Below, in pieces: positions 20,356 through 29,549 of a stretch of DNA of 59,230 nt; the first letter of the stretch is position 1; each line of letters opens with the position of its first letter. A program made the translations under genes and the position numbers. Source of the DNA: a virus; IMG/VR virus record IMGVR_UViG_3300012936_000013, positions 1 to 59,230 of that record; one strand, given 5' to 3'. The notes beneath the pieces were generated by a model. It worked only from the letters and a program-made list of their open reading frames with translations, searched no databases and was not told where the DNA came from.

Positions 20356-20764
20356 CACCACCTCCACCATTATGCATTGCATCAAAATGCATTGCTTCCT
20401 GAAGTTTTCTGATCTTGTCAGTCAAATCAGCAGCCATTTGCTCCTGCTCCTCTGGCAAGCCTGTAATCGGTGCTGGCGGTTCTTCATTAGTGGGTTGAGG
20501 AGCTACATCCTGTGCAGTCGCAGCACTATTAAAACCAACTGTGATAGCATAACAATCAGCTAATCTCTGATCAACCTTTGCCAGAAGACTGCGAATCTCG
20601 TGAACTTTAGCTTGCAGTGCTACCACATTGTCTGACTCAAAATCTGTCATGGCTAGGGATTCCCTAATCTGGTCAACCCAAAGAGTAGCCTCGTCTGACA
20701 GTAAGGATGCGACTCTCGGCACGTCATCCATTTCAACTGCGTAACTTATATTAACCATATTCAT
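20348..20764 (-). CDS. Hypothetical coiled-coil protein, 138 aa
   Basis: MNMVNISYAVEMDDVPRVA, then two long helices and a Pro-rich linker (PQPTNEEPPAPI) before a final helix and a His/Gly tail. GAGG is eight bases upstream. Related uncharacterised proteins occur in cyanomyoviruses by recollection. No role known. Confidence 0.5.
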   Translation of the reverse strand: MNMVNISYAVEMDDVPRVASLLSDEATLWVDQIRESLAMTDFESDNVVALQAKVHEIRSLLAKVDQRLADCYAITVGFNSAATAQDVAPQPTNEEPPAPITGLPEEQEQMAADLTDKIRKLQEAMHFDAMHNGGGGGE

Positions 20765-20790
20765 TTATTAAACCTCACTTTTTATATACA

Positions 20791-20823
20791 AAAATGCGGC
20801 ACGAAGGTCGCCCCACGCACCGC
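20791..20823 (-). terminator. Intrinsic terminator
   Basis: GCGGTGCG pairs with CGTGCCGC over eight positions (two G-T wobbles), followed by ATTTTT on the minus strand. It ends the transcript of the 20832-21617 gene. Confidence 0.75.
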
Positions 20824-20831
20824 AGGTATTT

Positions 20832-21617
20832 TTACTTCTTTAGCTTCTTGACCCTCTTGATCTCTCGTTCCTCTACCACCAAAGGCGATGGCTCACCGAC
20901 AGGCAACACCAAGTAACGCTTAGTGCCTTTAGCTGCGGTGACCACGGGCTGATAGTTCGTCTTGAGGACAAACGCCTTCTTACCACGGATGCGAGGACCG
21001 CCAGAGGCACGACCCTCAACCATTACACCTTCGGCATAAAGTGGTTCTGCGAGGGTGGCAGCAATAACCTTTTGTGCATACTTGTTCTGGGTGATGGCGT
21101 TGAACTGCTTTTCGGAAGGAACAAAGCCTACCTCATTGAGAATCCTGTGAGCAAGATCTCCATAGTACGGAGGGTTAGACTGGTAATACCGGGCGGCAAT
21201 CTCTGCCTCATGCTTGCGCTGAGCGTAGGTCTCTGCCCACTGCTCTCGTCGCTCCTTGCCCTCCTCAGAATAACGCTCCTGAATACGCTCTAGAGCACCT
21301 GCTTGACGCTCTGTGAGCTTGCCCCAGCGACCCACAGCCTGCTTCAAAGAGTTCAGGAACTGACCGTCATGCGCCGAAACTTCGGGGTTGGCAAGGAGCG
21401 CCAGAATGGCTTCTGCCTCCGGGTTGCCTTGCAAGGGGTCTACATATGTCTCTGGGTCGTACTTTTCTTCTAGCTTGCATAACCAGTGCCTACGACCCGA
21501 CGACAGACTACCTTTCCTCTCGTAATGAGCGAGAAGCGATTGAGCGAAGTTAAAATCTGAAGATTCAGCCACGAGCGGGTTGTTTACTAGATTTTGAAGA
21601 CGAACACGAAGACCCAT
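20832..21617 (-). CDS. Hypothetical helical protein with internal repeat, 261 aa
   Basis: The start at 21617 (MGLRVRLQNL) has GAGAGG upstream. Two related helical segments follow: FAQSLLAHYERKGSLSSGRR and FLNSLKQAVGRWGKLTERQ, each ending in a (L)E-(R/K)-Y turn. The C-terminal 90 aa have beta-like and basic character and end KKLKK. It has its own promoter pair and terminator, so it is an independently controlled gene. Function unknown; nucleic-acid binding is possible. Confidence 0.55.
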   Translation of the reverse strand: MGLRVRLQNLVNNPLVAESSDFNFAQSLLAHYERKGSLSSGRRHWLCKLEEKYDPETYVDPLQGNPEAEAILALLANPEVSAHDGQFLNSLKQAVGRWGKLTERQAGALERIQERYSEEGKERREQWAETYAQRKHEAEIAARYYQSNPPYYGDLAHRILNEVGFVPSEKQFNAITQNKYAQKVIAATLAEPLYAEGVMVEGRASGGPRIRGKKAFVLKTNYQPVVTAAKGTKRYLVLPVGEPSPLVVEEREIKRVKKLKK

Positions 21618-21647
21618 TTGATTACCTCTCACCATCAGTACACTATT

Positions 21648-21676
21648 AATATAGCAGGTGATGCTACGTTTGTCAA
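21648..21676 (-). promoter_or_regulatory. Sigma-70-like promoter, proximal
   Basis: TTGACA (21671-21676), 17-base spacer, TATATT (21648-21653), about 30 bases upstream of the 261-aa gene. Confidence 0.85.
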
Positions 21677-21752
21677 GTGATTTCTGAAAAAAAGATCAAT
21701 TATTTTGAAAACCTAAACTAAATCGGGGATCTCTCAACCACCCTACATATAC

Positions 21753-21781
21753 AATATAATATAAGATGCGAAAGAAGTCAA
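21753..21781 (-). promoter_or_regulatory. Sigma-70-like promoter, distal
   Basis: TTGACT (21776-21781), 17-base spacer, TATATT (21753-21758), preceded by an AT-rich tract nearly identical to that of the 370-398 promoter (AATAATGCTTGACT). The roughly 100 bases between the two promoters hold no gene. Confidence 0.8.
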
Positions 21782-21801
21782 GCATTATTTTATTTATTTT
21801 T

Positions 21802-22209
21802 TCAAGTTGTGAGAATCATACCCATGAAAGTCTTGGCAAGCAAGCCAAGCGTACTCAGACCAAGAGCCCATGTAATTTTATTATACACACCAAGCTGCAT
21901 TTCAAGTTTCAAGATTCTCTCATCCTGTTTCCTGTTTGCATCTAAGATGGGGTCTACCCTACCACGCCAAGCAATCTGGTCATTGAGTTTTGCGATTGCG
22001 CCGGTATTAGGGTCGTTCAAGGAAATATCAATAGCCGTAACCTGAGCCTCAACTCGCTCCATCTGATCTGCGAGCCTTTCTAGCGAGCTTACAAGAGACT
22101 TCCACCCACCGTTCTGGGATGGGTGTCCCTGCACCTCTCTAAACTTTGCTTCAATTGCCTCCATCTGGTCGGCAATCTTAACTAACACACCTTCAAGCTC
22201 GTTTGACAT
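21802..22209 (-). CDS. Coiled-coil protein with C-terminal membrane helix
   Basis: 135 aa. Heptad-like helices cover residues of about 5-105 and a single membrane segment (ITWALGLSTLGLLAK) lies at 112-130. GGAGG is eight bases upstream of the ATG at 22209. The layout (coiled coil then tail anchor) resembles XhlA-type haemolysins and some phage membrane regulators; an antiholin or lysis role is possible but unproven. Confidence 0.55.
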   Translation of the reverse strand: MSNELEGVLVKIADQMEAIEAKFREVQGHPSQNGGWKSLVSSLERLADQMERVEAQVTAIDISLNDPNTGAIAKLNDQIAWRGRVDPILDANRKQDERILKLEMQLGVYNKITWALGLSTLGLLAKTFMGMILTT

Positions 22210-22255
22210 GGCTATTTCCTCCCTGCGCTTCTGATCTAAGTAGTCAGTCCAAAGG

Positions 22256-23830
22256 TTAAGACACCTCTACAATAGCGTGATTTGTAGTGAGTAGTGTTCC
22301 TGCTGCTGAAACAGCATTTTGCAGTGCTGTTTTCGTCACCTTCGCCGGATCAATGACTCCCGACTCTAGCAAGTCTTCCACCTGACCAGACGCAAAGTTA
22401 AAACCGCTAGAACCTTCGGCTTCGCAGACCTGTGCAATAACCAAATCAGGAGACTCGCCGCTGTTGAGGCACATCTGACGAATTGGACCGCAAACTGAGC
22501 GCCTGATAATGTCAATTCCTGCCTGACGATCTGGGTTGTCGCACCTGCAATCAGCAAGCGCCGAAGATGCACGAATCAATGCCACGCCACCACCGGGAAC
22601 AATACCCTCCTCTTGTGCAGACTTCACCGCAGACAGAGCATCCTCAATACGATGTTTCGTCTCAACCATCTCAACCTCTGTGGTCCCACCCACACGAATA
22701 ATAGCGACACCCGAAGCCAGTCGTGTAATTCTCTCTTGCACTTTCTCAGCCTCGTGAAGATCTTCCAAGTGCTGCATTTCCGCTTTTAGAAAGTCAATCT
22801 TATCGTCAATCTCGCTCATGTCACCAGCGCCGCCGACCACAACTGTGGACTGCCTGTTAGATTCAACACTCTTAGCGATGCCCAAATGTTCAAGTTTAAC
22901 ATCCTTGAGAGAGACACCGGTTTCTCTAGAAATAAATGTAGCCCCAGTGCTCAGTGCCAAATCACGCAGGATGTTTCTACGCTCCTCGCCATAAGCGGGC
23001 GCTTTAATCGCTGCCACCTTCATGTTTCCACGCACAGTGTTCATAATAAGTGCTGCAAGTGCCTGACCTTCTACGTTCTCGCTCACGATTACAAGCGGCT
23101 TGCTCTCACGTGCCACCTGCTCAAGAGTCGGCAAAAGTTCCTCAACCGCTGAAATATTCCCGTCCGCTACAAGAACAAACGGCTCTCTGTACTTCATCAC
23201 CGCCAACCGCTCATCGGTAACGAATGAAGAAGAAACATAACCACCGTCAAATCGGAAACCCTCAACCAGATCTAGGGTTGTGTGCATAGACTTTCCTGCT
23301 TCAATGGTGATACCACCATCCTTACCAGCCTGATCAATAGCCATGGCAATGAGTTCGCCAATCTTTCTATCTCCATTCGCAGAGATCGTCGCAACATCCG
23401 CTACCTCGCTCTGGCTTCTGATGGGTTTGGACATGTCAGCGAGAGCATCAACTACAACCTCTGTGGCTTCGTCCATCCCTCTCTTGACCTCAACAGGAGA
23501 TGCGCCAGCAGCAATATACTTTTGAGCTTGATTTACAATCTCTCTAGCGATTACCGTTGCCGTCGTTGTCCCATCGCCTGCGTTCGTGTTTGTGACCTGA
23601 GATGCCTGCTTAATAACTTGTGCTCCCAAGTTTTCAAACGGATCTTCAAGCTCTACAAACTTCGCAACGGTTACACCGTCTTTTGTGATAACGGGGTTGC
23701 CGTCTTTCTTTTGAAGGATTACATTTCTACCCTTCGGTCCTAGTGTTGCTGCAACATTGTCAGCAAGTGTGTTAACACCATTCAAAATCTTCTCATTCAG
23801 TGATGAGTGACTATCATAAACCTTACTCAC
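22256..23830 (-). CDS. groEL: Chaperonin GroEL
   Basis: 524 aa against about 548 in E. coli. [16 protein letters not shown] and [19 protein letters not shown] lie in the N-terminal equatorial domain, [11 protein letters not shown] is the ATP-binding loop, [15 protein letters not shown] opens the apical domain, and [15 protein letters not shown] holds the catalytic Asp. [15 protein letters not shown] and an equatorial C-terminus follow, ending without the Gly-Gly-Met tail. GTG start at 23830 with GGAGG. It has its own promoter (23856-23884). A GroES-like gene is at 39526. It probably folds phage capsid or other large proteins. Phage GroEL is known from phage EL and some marine phages. Confidence 0.97.
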   Translation of the reverse strand: MSKVYDSHSSLNEKILNGVNTLADNVAATLGPKGRNVILQKKDGNPVITKDGVTVAKFVELEDPFENLGAQVIKQASQVTNTNAGDGTTTATVIAREIVNQAQKYIAAGASPVEVKRGMDEATEVVVDALADMSKPIRSQSEVADVATISANGDRKIGELIAMAIDQAGKDGGITIEAGKSMHTTLDLVEGFRFDGGYVSSSFVTDERLAVMKYREPFVLVADGNISAVEELLPTLEQVARESKPLVIVSENVEGQALAALIMNTVRGNMKVAAIKAPAYGEERRNILRDLALSTGATFISRETGVSLKDVKLEHLGIAKSVESNRQSTVVVGGAGDMSEIDDKIDFLKAEMQHLEDLHEAEKVQERITRLASGVAIIRVGGTTEVEMVETKHRIEDALSAVKSAQEEGIVPGGGVALIRASSALADCRCDNPDRQAGIDIIRRSVCGPIRQMCLNSGESPDLVIAQVCEAEGSSGFNFASGQVEDLLESGVIDPAKVTKTALQNAVSAAGTLLTTNHAIVEVS

Positions 23831-23855
23831 GTTTACCTCCAGTTTGGTTTTTTAT

Positions 23856-23884
23856 AATATAACATGATATGTTGTGTTTGTAAA
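23856..23884 (-). promoter_or_regulatory. Sigma-70-like promoter for groEL
   Basis: TTTACA (23879-23884), 17-base spacer, TATATT (23856-23861). One mismatch in each hexamer. Confidence 0.75.
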
Positions 23885-23900
23885 GAATTAAATTAATTTA

Positions 23901-26147
23901 TTATGGCAATGGGATTTCAATTGCGCTGTTTTCTGGTTCATACCCAAAGGCTTTCATGAAGGTAGAAAAACTCTCGGAAAGAATACTCTTGAACCAGTTC
24001 GCCAGCTTAGCAATGCTGTTTGAAATGAGCTTCATAACTTTCTTAAAAGTATTCTTTACCCAATCAACACCCCTTGAAACAACGTCAACACCCTTATCAA
24101 GCAAGTCGGTAAACCAGCCTTCCATCAGTTGCTCGGTTAAAAGCTCGTCTCCAATGACAGACTCATAAATAGTGCCCGCATCAGCTTGAATTTGTGCCTG
24201 CTGCTCTCTGGTGAACATCCAATCACTCACGACAGAAAGATTCAACCTCTCCGCTGAAACAAGCGGCAAGAGTGAATCCACGTCAGACTCTTTAAGTTCG
24301 TCTGCTTTGCAAGCCTGCGATGCAATAGCATCTCCACGCATCGCCAAACCACGACCTGAACCACGGTCACGGATACCCAACTTCAAGCCGGACGAAATAG
24401 CTGCGAAAACCTCATCATTGTATGCATCGCCGTCCATCAGGTCAACCCAGTAAGAAGACTCTGGACTTCCGACGCTCCACTTCAAGATAGCTTTCGCCTT
24501 AGCAGAATCTGTTTCAAACTTTCCGTCGCCTGTTAAGCCTTCTTTCATGACACCAACCCGAAAGGTGTCGGTATCTAGAACAGACTTTAAGCTCGCAGCC
24601 ATCTCAACGAACGGCTCAGCAGCGGCAACACCTGCGTTCTTAACCGCTGTGTCAAAAATCTTGTTCTCTGTAGGGTCTATGTCGCCGCCACAATCAATAT
24701 AAAGTAATTGTGTTAGCTGTTTCTGTGCTACTACGGCGAGCTTCTTTGCTGTTGGATCTTTAGCGGACCCGTCGCTGCTGGTGCCAGCAATTCTTGCCCT
24801 TGTCTCTGGGCTCAACTCGTCCCAATTATCTTCCATGTCTTTGGCGACCTTTGTTCTGACTGCCTGAGACATTCCCTTGGAATCGCCCACCGCATCAAAT
24901 GTGTCGTCCAAGTCGGATGCGGGATCTTTGGCGTTAACATATGCGTCAATTGCGTCCGATGCACCGTCCATCTGTTTGTCAATATTCTTTGTTGTGCCCA
25001 TGACCCTCTTTAGCTGTGTCAAGAACACGTCAGTCTTCTGAGCCATCTCTTGTGTCAACTGTGGGTGCTTTTTCATAACCACGTCAAACACTGCTGCACA
25101 CTCCGGTCCCTGTGTGGACATGAACTGCGATTCTTCTTTCTTTTTAACGCTGGTTCCAAGACCGTTAATTAATAAATCTGCCTTCGCTTCTGTACTGGTC
25201 GCACCCCACCTCTTATAAACTTCGGTAAGGCTGACCTGAATCCCACCGCCAGAAGATTTTGATGTGGTAGCTGGGTCAACCGCTGGCATGGGACTTGCAT
25301 ATGATGGGGCACCTGTTGGATTTTTCAAGCCTGCGACAACTGCATCTGCTGCCTGCTGCCACCGTGGGTCTTGATTAATTCCATCCCCAAAACTCTTAAA
25401 CGTTTCATCTCCGAGGGTGCCACCGAGCAAGGAGAGTAGCAGGTTTGCCTCAAACTTTGTAGCTTCAGATCCGGAACTGCCGCCGCCCTGATGTAAACTA
25501 ATTTTAATACCAGTAATATTTATTTGACGGACTACACCCTGATCGTCTGTCACCAATATAACGTCAGAATCTTCTAAATCATACTTTTGAATTAAATATT
25601 CTTTGGCTTTCTCTGCAAAGTCTTTTCTTTCAAACCTGCCGCCAAGATTATTAATTCCCATAGTTCGTTGCGTCTTGCTGTTTAGCTTTGGCTCTGCGTC
25701 TGGATATTCTGATGAAAAGTTACTAATCAGATCGTCTACGATTATTTTCTTGTTTGCCGGATCAACCTTGCCTTTGTGGATTGGTGCTTGCTTTTCAGCG
25801 ATAGCCTCAGAAACAAGCTGGTAAATCATGTCCATGGACAAGACCTTTCGCCCTCTGTTGAAACTTTCTGCAACCTGCTTAGCGATTCTGTCGTCTGCCT
25901 CAATGTCGCTGCCGATGCCAACAAGATTTGTGCCAGTGAATCGCTGCACAATATCCCAAGCCGAAGTTTCGTCACCTGATTCCATTGCTGCCTCAAACTG
26001 AGCAATTTCGTCAGCATCTGCATTCATGTAGAAAGATGCAACCTCGGAGATCCCAAGATTGCCTTCATATGCTGCCTCATCAAGAGCCTCGTACAACGCT
26101 TCGGTTCTAGCAATTCTATCGTTTAGGGAATAGTCTTTAAACTTCAT
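23901..26147 (-). CDS. Large putative virion protein, 748 aa
   Basis: Starts MKFKDYSLNDRIARTEALY with GGAG upstream. The body is acidic and helical with a Gly/Ser-rich section (SLHQGGGSSGSEATKFEA). The last 75 residues are a run of amphipathic or hydrophobic helices (WFTDLLDKGVDVVSRG, TFKKVMKLISNSIAKLANWF) that could enter a membrane. The start of the N-terminus (ALYEALDEAAYE) could hold a targeting or cleavage signal. Its stop is followed by the GroEL promoter. It overlaps the amidase gene by 4 bases. Candidate internal or ejection protein; no known domain. Confidence 0.5.
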   Translation of the reverse strand: MKFKDYSLNDRIARTEALYEALDEAAYEGNLGISEVASFYMNADADEIAQFEAAMESGDETSAWDIVQRFTGTNLVGIGSDIEADDRIAKQVAESFNRGRKVLSMDMIYQLVSEAIAEKQAPIHKGKVDPANKKIIVDDLISNFSSEYPDAEPKLNSKTQRTMGINNLGGRFERKDFAEKAKEYLIQKYDLEDSDVILVTDDQGVVRQINITGIKISLHQGGGSSGSEATKFEANLLLSLLGGTLGDETFKSFGDGINQDPRWQQAADAVVAGLKNPTGAPSYASPMPAVDPATTSKSSGGGIQVSLTEVYKRWGATSTEAKADLLINGLGTSVKKKEESQFMSTQGPECAAVFDVVMKKHPQLTQEMAQKTDVFLTQLKRVMGTTKNIDKQMDGASDAIDAYVNAKDPASDLDDTFDAVGDSKGMSQAVRTKVAKDMEDNWDELSPETRARIAGTSSDGSAKDPTAKKLAVVAQKQLTQLLYIDCGGDIDPTENKIFDTAVKNAGVAAAEPFVEMAASLKSVLDTDTFRVGVMKEGLTGDGKFETDSAKAKAILKWSVGSPESSYWVDLMDGDAYNDEVFAAISSGLKLGIRDRGSGRGLAMRGDAIASQACKADELKESDVDSLLPLVSAERLNLSVVSDWMFTREQQAQIQADAGTIYESVIGDELLTEQLMEGWFTDLLDKGVDVVSRGVDWVKNTFKKVMKLISNSIAKLANWFKSILSESFSTFMKAFGYEPENSAIEIPLP

Positions 26148-27049
26148 TTGATTTTCTCCAAGTATTCATCAATTGGGAAACCAGCCGCATCAATCTTTCG
26201 TTTTGTCACGTGAAAGTGGTGTACAACACCCTTAAACTCCCCCGAGGGAACCGATGGATCAACCGTCGTCAACATTTTTCCGTCTGCATCACGTGGGCAT
26301 TCCAACGGCATGTCGTATGCAACACTAATCGCCTTCCACAAAGCTGCTGCTGCCTCCATCTGAGCATCATAAAATCCAAGGAAAGGTTTGAGCCTCTTTC
26401 CGTGGACAGTCACGTCGCTCCACAAAGGTCTGGGTCCGAAGCCGTTCTTTTCGTACCAATTCTGATATTTTTGATAGTATGCATTACTAATCTCAACACC
26501 AACAGAACAATGGTTTACAGTTCTGTTTCCTGCTTGCCACGCCGCATCGTTGGTGTCCATGGCTTGATAGATTGTACCATCGTTGTCAATCATAAAATGT
26601 ACGCTGATACCTCGCTTATCAATAACCTTGGAACAAGACTCTGCCGATAGACAAACATCCCAGTGGTTGACGAACATCGTCACGTCTCTTTTCTTGCCTG
26701 CGTAAGAACTATAAGTTCCCTTCTTGCACTCAAGACCGCCATCGTGATCCCACAACACAACCTTATCCCATTCAATAGGAATCTTGCTGCCGTTACAAAC
26801 GATGTAGTTTCCAGACTTGGACTGCACCTCTGGCTTAATCAAGGCAGTGTTGGACTGTCTTTCAGTGTAAATTCTTCTAAACGTTCCGGGACCACAAAGT
26901 CCATCTGGGGTTAACCCATGCTTTCGCTGGAACGCTCTAATTTTCTTAATGAGGTCATCCTCAAAATCGGCTGCTCCGAACCATGATGGATCCCAGCCAA
27001 GTTTTGCTGCTGACGCTTCATTATAAAAGTATTTGTCAACGACACTCAT
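26144..27049 (-). CDS. N-acetylmuramoyl-L-alanine amidase with peptidoglycan-binding domain
   Basis: 301 aa. Residues of about 30-65 are a PG-binding domain (IRAFQRKHGLTPDGLCGPG). Residues of about 90-285 are an amidase_2/PGRP domain: MFVNHWDVCLS (first zinc His), HFMIDNDGTIYQAMDTND, NHCSVGVEISN and VVHHFHVTKRKID (later His). It cuts the amide bond between MurNAc and the stem peptide. No signal peptide, so it may be a second endolysin or a virion wall hydrolase; it is next to virion-type genes. GAGGTG before the ATG. Confidence 0.9.
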   Translation of the reverse strand: MSVVDKYFYNEASAAKLGWDPSWFGAADFEDDLIKKIRAFQRKHGLTPDGLCGPGTFRRIYTERQSNTALIKPEVQSKSGNYIVCNGSKIPIEWDKVVLWDHDGGLECKKGTYSSYAGKKRDVTMFVNHWDVCLSAESCSKVIDKRGISVHFMIDNDGTIYQAMDTNDAAWQAGNRTVNHCSVGVEISNAYYQKYQNWYEKNGFGPRPLWSDVTVHGKRLKPFLGFYDAQMEAAAALWKAISVAYDMPLECPRDADGKMLTTVDPSVPSGEFKGVVHHFHVTKRKIDAAGFPIDEYLEKIK

Positions 27050-27057
27050 TTTTCACC

Positions 27058-27825
27058 TCAAACAATAATATCTGCAATGCCAAGCTCTACAGCTTGTTCG
27101 GCATTCAAGTATACGTTCACCTTTCTTTTTAAAAGGTTCTTAATATACTTCTCTGTCATGTCTGTCTCCCGAGCAAGAATTTTAATGTAACGCTCCTGCA
27201 TCCACTTAATTTCTTCCATCTCGTTTTCAAGATCGTGAATAGCTCCGTGGGACGCACCGATTACGCTGTGAATCATCACACGACAGTTTTCACTAATCTT
27301 TCGTTTGCCCTTCGTTCCAGCCGCCAGAAGAAGAACACCGGCAGACATTACCTTGCCCACGCCGTGGGTGTGAATCTCACACTCATCTCTCGTTTGCCTC
27401 ATCATGTCATAGATGCCGAGCATTTCAAATGCGCTGCCGCCGAATGTTGACACGATCATGTCAAATGGCTGACATTCGGTCTTAACGCCCTTTGTCGGAT
27501 CTTCTTCGTCTACCAAAACTTGCTTGGCGCTCGTCTTCTTCATGAGAAGCATTCCGTAGATAACTTCTGCTGCCTTATCTTCGTCTACCCCACCAATAAG
27601 ACCAATAACCCTAACCTTGGGCTTATCGTCTCTCTGGTCGGCGACGGGTGGAGACAAAACAATTACCTGTGGTATTTTTTCGTCGCCAAGAAGATCATCA
27701 ACTGACACTTCTTCGCTTTCCTCACCCGACTCTTTTTCCGCAGGAGCGTCAACCTCAGTCTTTGCCCCTTCTTCTTCCAATTTTTCAGTGATGACCTCAT
27801 CATCTTCGTTAATTAAAAACACCAC
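27058..27825 (-). CDS. ClpP-like serine protease (possible head maturation protease)
   Basis: GTG start at 27825. An acidic N-terminal 65 aa, then a ClpP fold: VRVIGLIGGVDEDKA, MIVSTFGGSAFEMLG, KVMSAGVLLLAAG with nucleophile Ser161, RVMIHSVIG with His186, and VNVYLNAEQAVELGIAD. The position of the ClpP catalytic Asp appears to be Asn (N-V-Y-L), so the triad may use another acid. Phages use ClpP-like enzymes as prohead proteases. The many targeting peptides in this window need such a protease, but T4 uses an unrelated S77 enzyme. Assignment as maturation protease is inference. Confidence 0.8.
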   Translation of the reverse strand: MVFLINEDDEVITEKLEEEGAKTEVDAPAEKESGEESEEVSVDDLLGDEKIPQVIVLSPPVADQRDDKPKVRVIGLIGGVDEDKAAEVIYGMLLMKKTSAKQVLVDEEDPTKGVKTECQPFDMIVSTFGGSAFEMLGIYDMMRQTRDECEIHTHGVGKVMSAGVLLLAAGTKGKRKISENCRVMIHSVIGASHGAIHDLENEMEEIKWMQERYIKILARETDMTEKYIKNLLKRKVNVYLNAEQAVELGIADIIV

Positions 27826-27835
27826 GATACCTCTC

Positions 27836-28189
27836 CTAATCTAAGTTGTCTGTTACCTGTTCTAACATTTTTTTGTAAGCAGCTTTCAAAGACTCCAACG
27901 CCTTTCGCCGCTCCTCATCGTAATTAGTCTGGTAAACCACTTTAATCTCACCTTCTTCACGAATGAGTTCAATTTCACCTTTTAAATATTTTTCAAGGAT
28001 ATTTAAGATTCTAGCTGCGTCCTGATCTGTGTACTCTCCGGAAAACTTTTTTTCCACAACCTCACGGACAATAGGACGTGCCATGAACAAACGATCTACA
28101 ACGAGCAAGTTTTCTTCTTGCTCAAAGTAGCGTTCCTTCAGGTTCTCAAAAACTCTTTCAATTATATATTCGGTGTCCGGATCTTTCAT
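27836..28189 (-). CDS. Hypothetical helical protein, 117 aa
   Basis: Charged and helical throughout (IIERVFENLKERYFEQEE, AARILNILEKYLKGE). GAGGTTGGG precedes the ATG at 28189. It sits between a kinase and the ClpP-like gene, so a virion or assembly role is possible. No family recognised. Confidence 0.5.
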   Translation of the reverse strand: MKDPDTEYIIERVFENLKERYFEQEENLLVVDRLFMARPIVREVVEKKFSGEYTDQDAARILNILEKYLKGEIELIREEGEIKVVYQTNYDEERRKALESLKAAYKKMLEQVTDNLD

Positions 28190-28196
28190 CCCAACC

Positions 28197-29549
28197 TCAA
28201 TCTAATTGTTTTTTAGTTTCTAGGACAGCATCACGAATAATTTTCTGGATAGTGTCTCCCAGACCCTCAAACTTCCTTGTTCGGACAGTGCCGTCTTTGT
28301 CCGGTCTTAACTCTCCACCGACTGGCACGGGAGCATCATTACCAGTAGCTTGCCTAATAGAGTCTCCACCAAATGGTGCTGACTTTCTTTTTCGCTGACC
28401 CTTCTGAGCTTGAGCATCGGCACCGCCAAGTGAAGCTAAGTGAGACGCTGCTGCCTGCATGACCGGCTCCTTCGCAATCTCTGCCCCGGTCATTCTCCAA
28501 TTTGGATGTTCTGCCTGTTGGAATGCGGTGGAGGCGATTGCTTCAATATCGTTCATGTTCTGCCCAAACTGCCCGCCAGTTGCTTTGACCATGAATTTCA
28601 TGGCATTAATAATTTTGCCTGCGGCACTCTCTGGCGAGTGTTCTGCTTGTAAGAAGGCTTGAACGTCAGCTTGCATTCTGTCAAGAATTGCCTGTGCATC
28701 TTCTGGCGATGGGTTACCCATTGCCTTTACATGTTCCTCTGTTACACCCGGTCGCAAACTACCGTCACGCAAGTCATATACGTTAGGAAAGATTTCTCCA
28801 CCGAAGATCTCAATTCCCGTGCCGTCAAGAGCTTTTTGGTATCCCTTCATCTTGACAACTTCTTTCTGAAACTGGTCGCTGATGTTGCGAGTTCGGTCTG
28901 CACCAACAGTTCTGTCACGGTTTGAGTCAGCACCAACCGAAACATCAGGTGGAACATTGACCATCATAACACCAACCTTGTACCCTAGCGCCTTCAACTC
29001 TTTCATTCGTGCAGACATTTTACCCACTTCTTCACCCGTAGTGTCAAAAAGTAGCGGCTTTGCCTTCAAAATCAAGTTGTGTGTGTGACCCTGTGATGCG
29101 TTCTGCAAGATTCTTCTCATACCCTGTTGTAAGGTCTCCATAGCCTTAACATGAGCATCGGACGCTGGGTTTTCTGCTTCCGCTTCTTTTTCTTCGTCGG
29201 TCTCTGGGAAACCTTTAACGAACTGCATCGTCACTCCGAACGCAGGAAAAACATCTTCAATTCTCTGGTCTGGGTTGATAGTGTGGAAGTCTTGCTGCCC
29301 ACCTTTTGGAATGCCCACTCGGTCAGAAACAAAAGTCTTTCCTGCTCCGGCTGGTCCCAAGATAAAAATAGCCTTGAACGGATACAAGGCTCTGGCGATA
29401 CTCGTCTTGCCCGCCTCATCAATCATATCTGGAGATTCTAGCAAGAACCCTCTGTTTAGACTGTTTTCGGCTTGGATCGCCTCTGCGATCAAATCTTTTA
29501 ATTCTTTCAGTTTGATTGTCTGTTGACTGTTTTGCTTCTTTAGCTTCAT
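28197..29549 (-). CDS. P-loop kinase-like protein (zeta-toxin-like)
   Basis: 450 aa. IFILGPAGAGKTFVSDR at about 60-76 is a Walker A, followed by a DFHTINPDQRIEDVF strand, a LLFDTTGEEVGKM segment and VGVMMVNVPPDVS. The order matches polynucleotide-kinase or zeta-toxin-type small-molecule kinases found in marine phages. The N-terminal 45 aa (IKLKELKDLIAEAIQAE) are helical with a L-I-A-E that could be a prohead cleavage site. The C-terminal 100 aa are low-complexity. Substrate unknown. Confidence 0.65.
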   Translation of the reverse strand: MKLKKQNSQQTIKLKELKDLIAEAIQAENSLNRGFLLESPDMIDEAGKTSIARALYPFKAIFILGPAGAGKTFVSDRVGIPKGGQQDFHTINPDQRIEDVFPAFGVTMQFVKGFPETDEEKEAEAENPASDAHVKAMETLQQGMRRILQNASQGHTHNLILKAKPLLFDTTGEEVGKMSARMKELKALGYKVGVMMVNVPPDVSVGADSNRDRTVGADRTRNISDQFQKEVVKMKGYQKALDGTGIEIFGGEIFPNVYDLRDGSLRPGVTEEHVKAMGNPSPEDAQAILDRMQADVQAFLQAEHSPESAAGKIINAMKFMVKATGGQFGQNMNDIEAIASTAFQQAEHPNWRMTGAEIAKEPVMQAAASHLASLGGADAQAQKGQRKRKSAPFGGDSIRQATGNDAPVPVGGELRPDKDGTVRTRKFEGLGDTIQKIIRDAVLETKKQLD

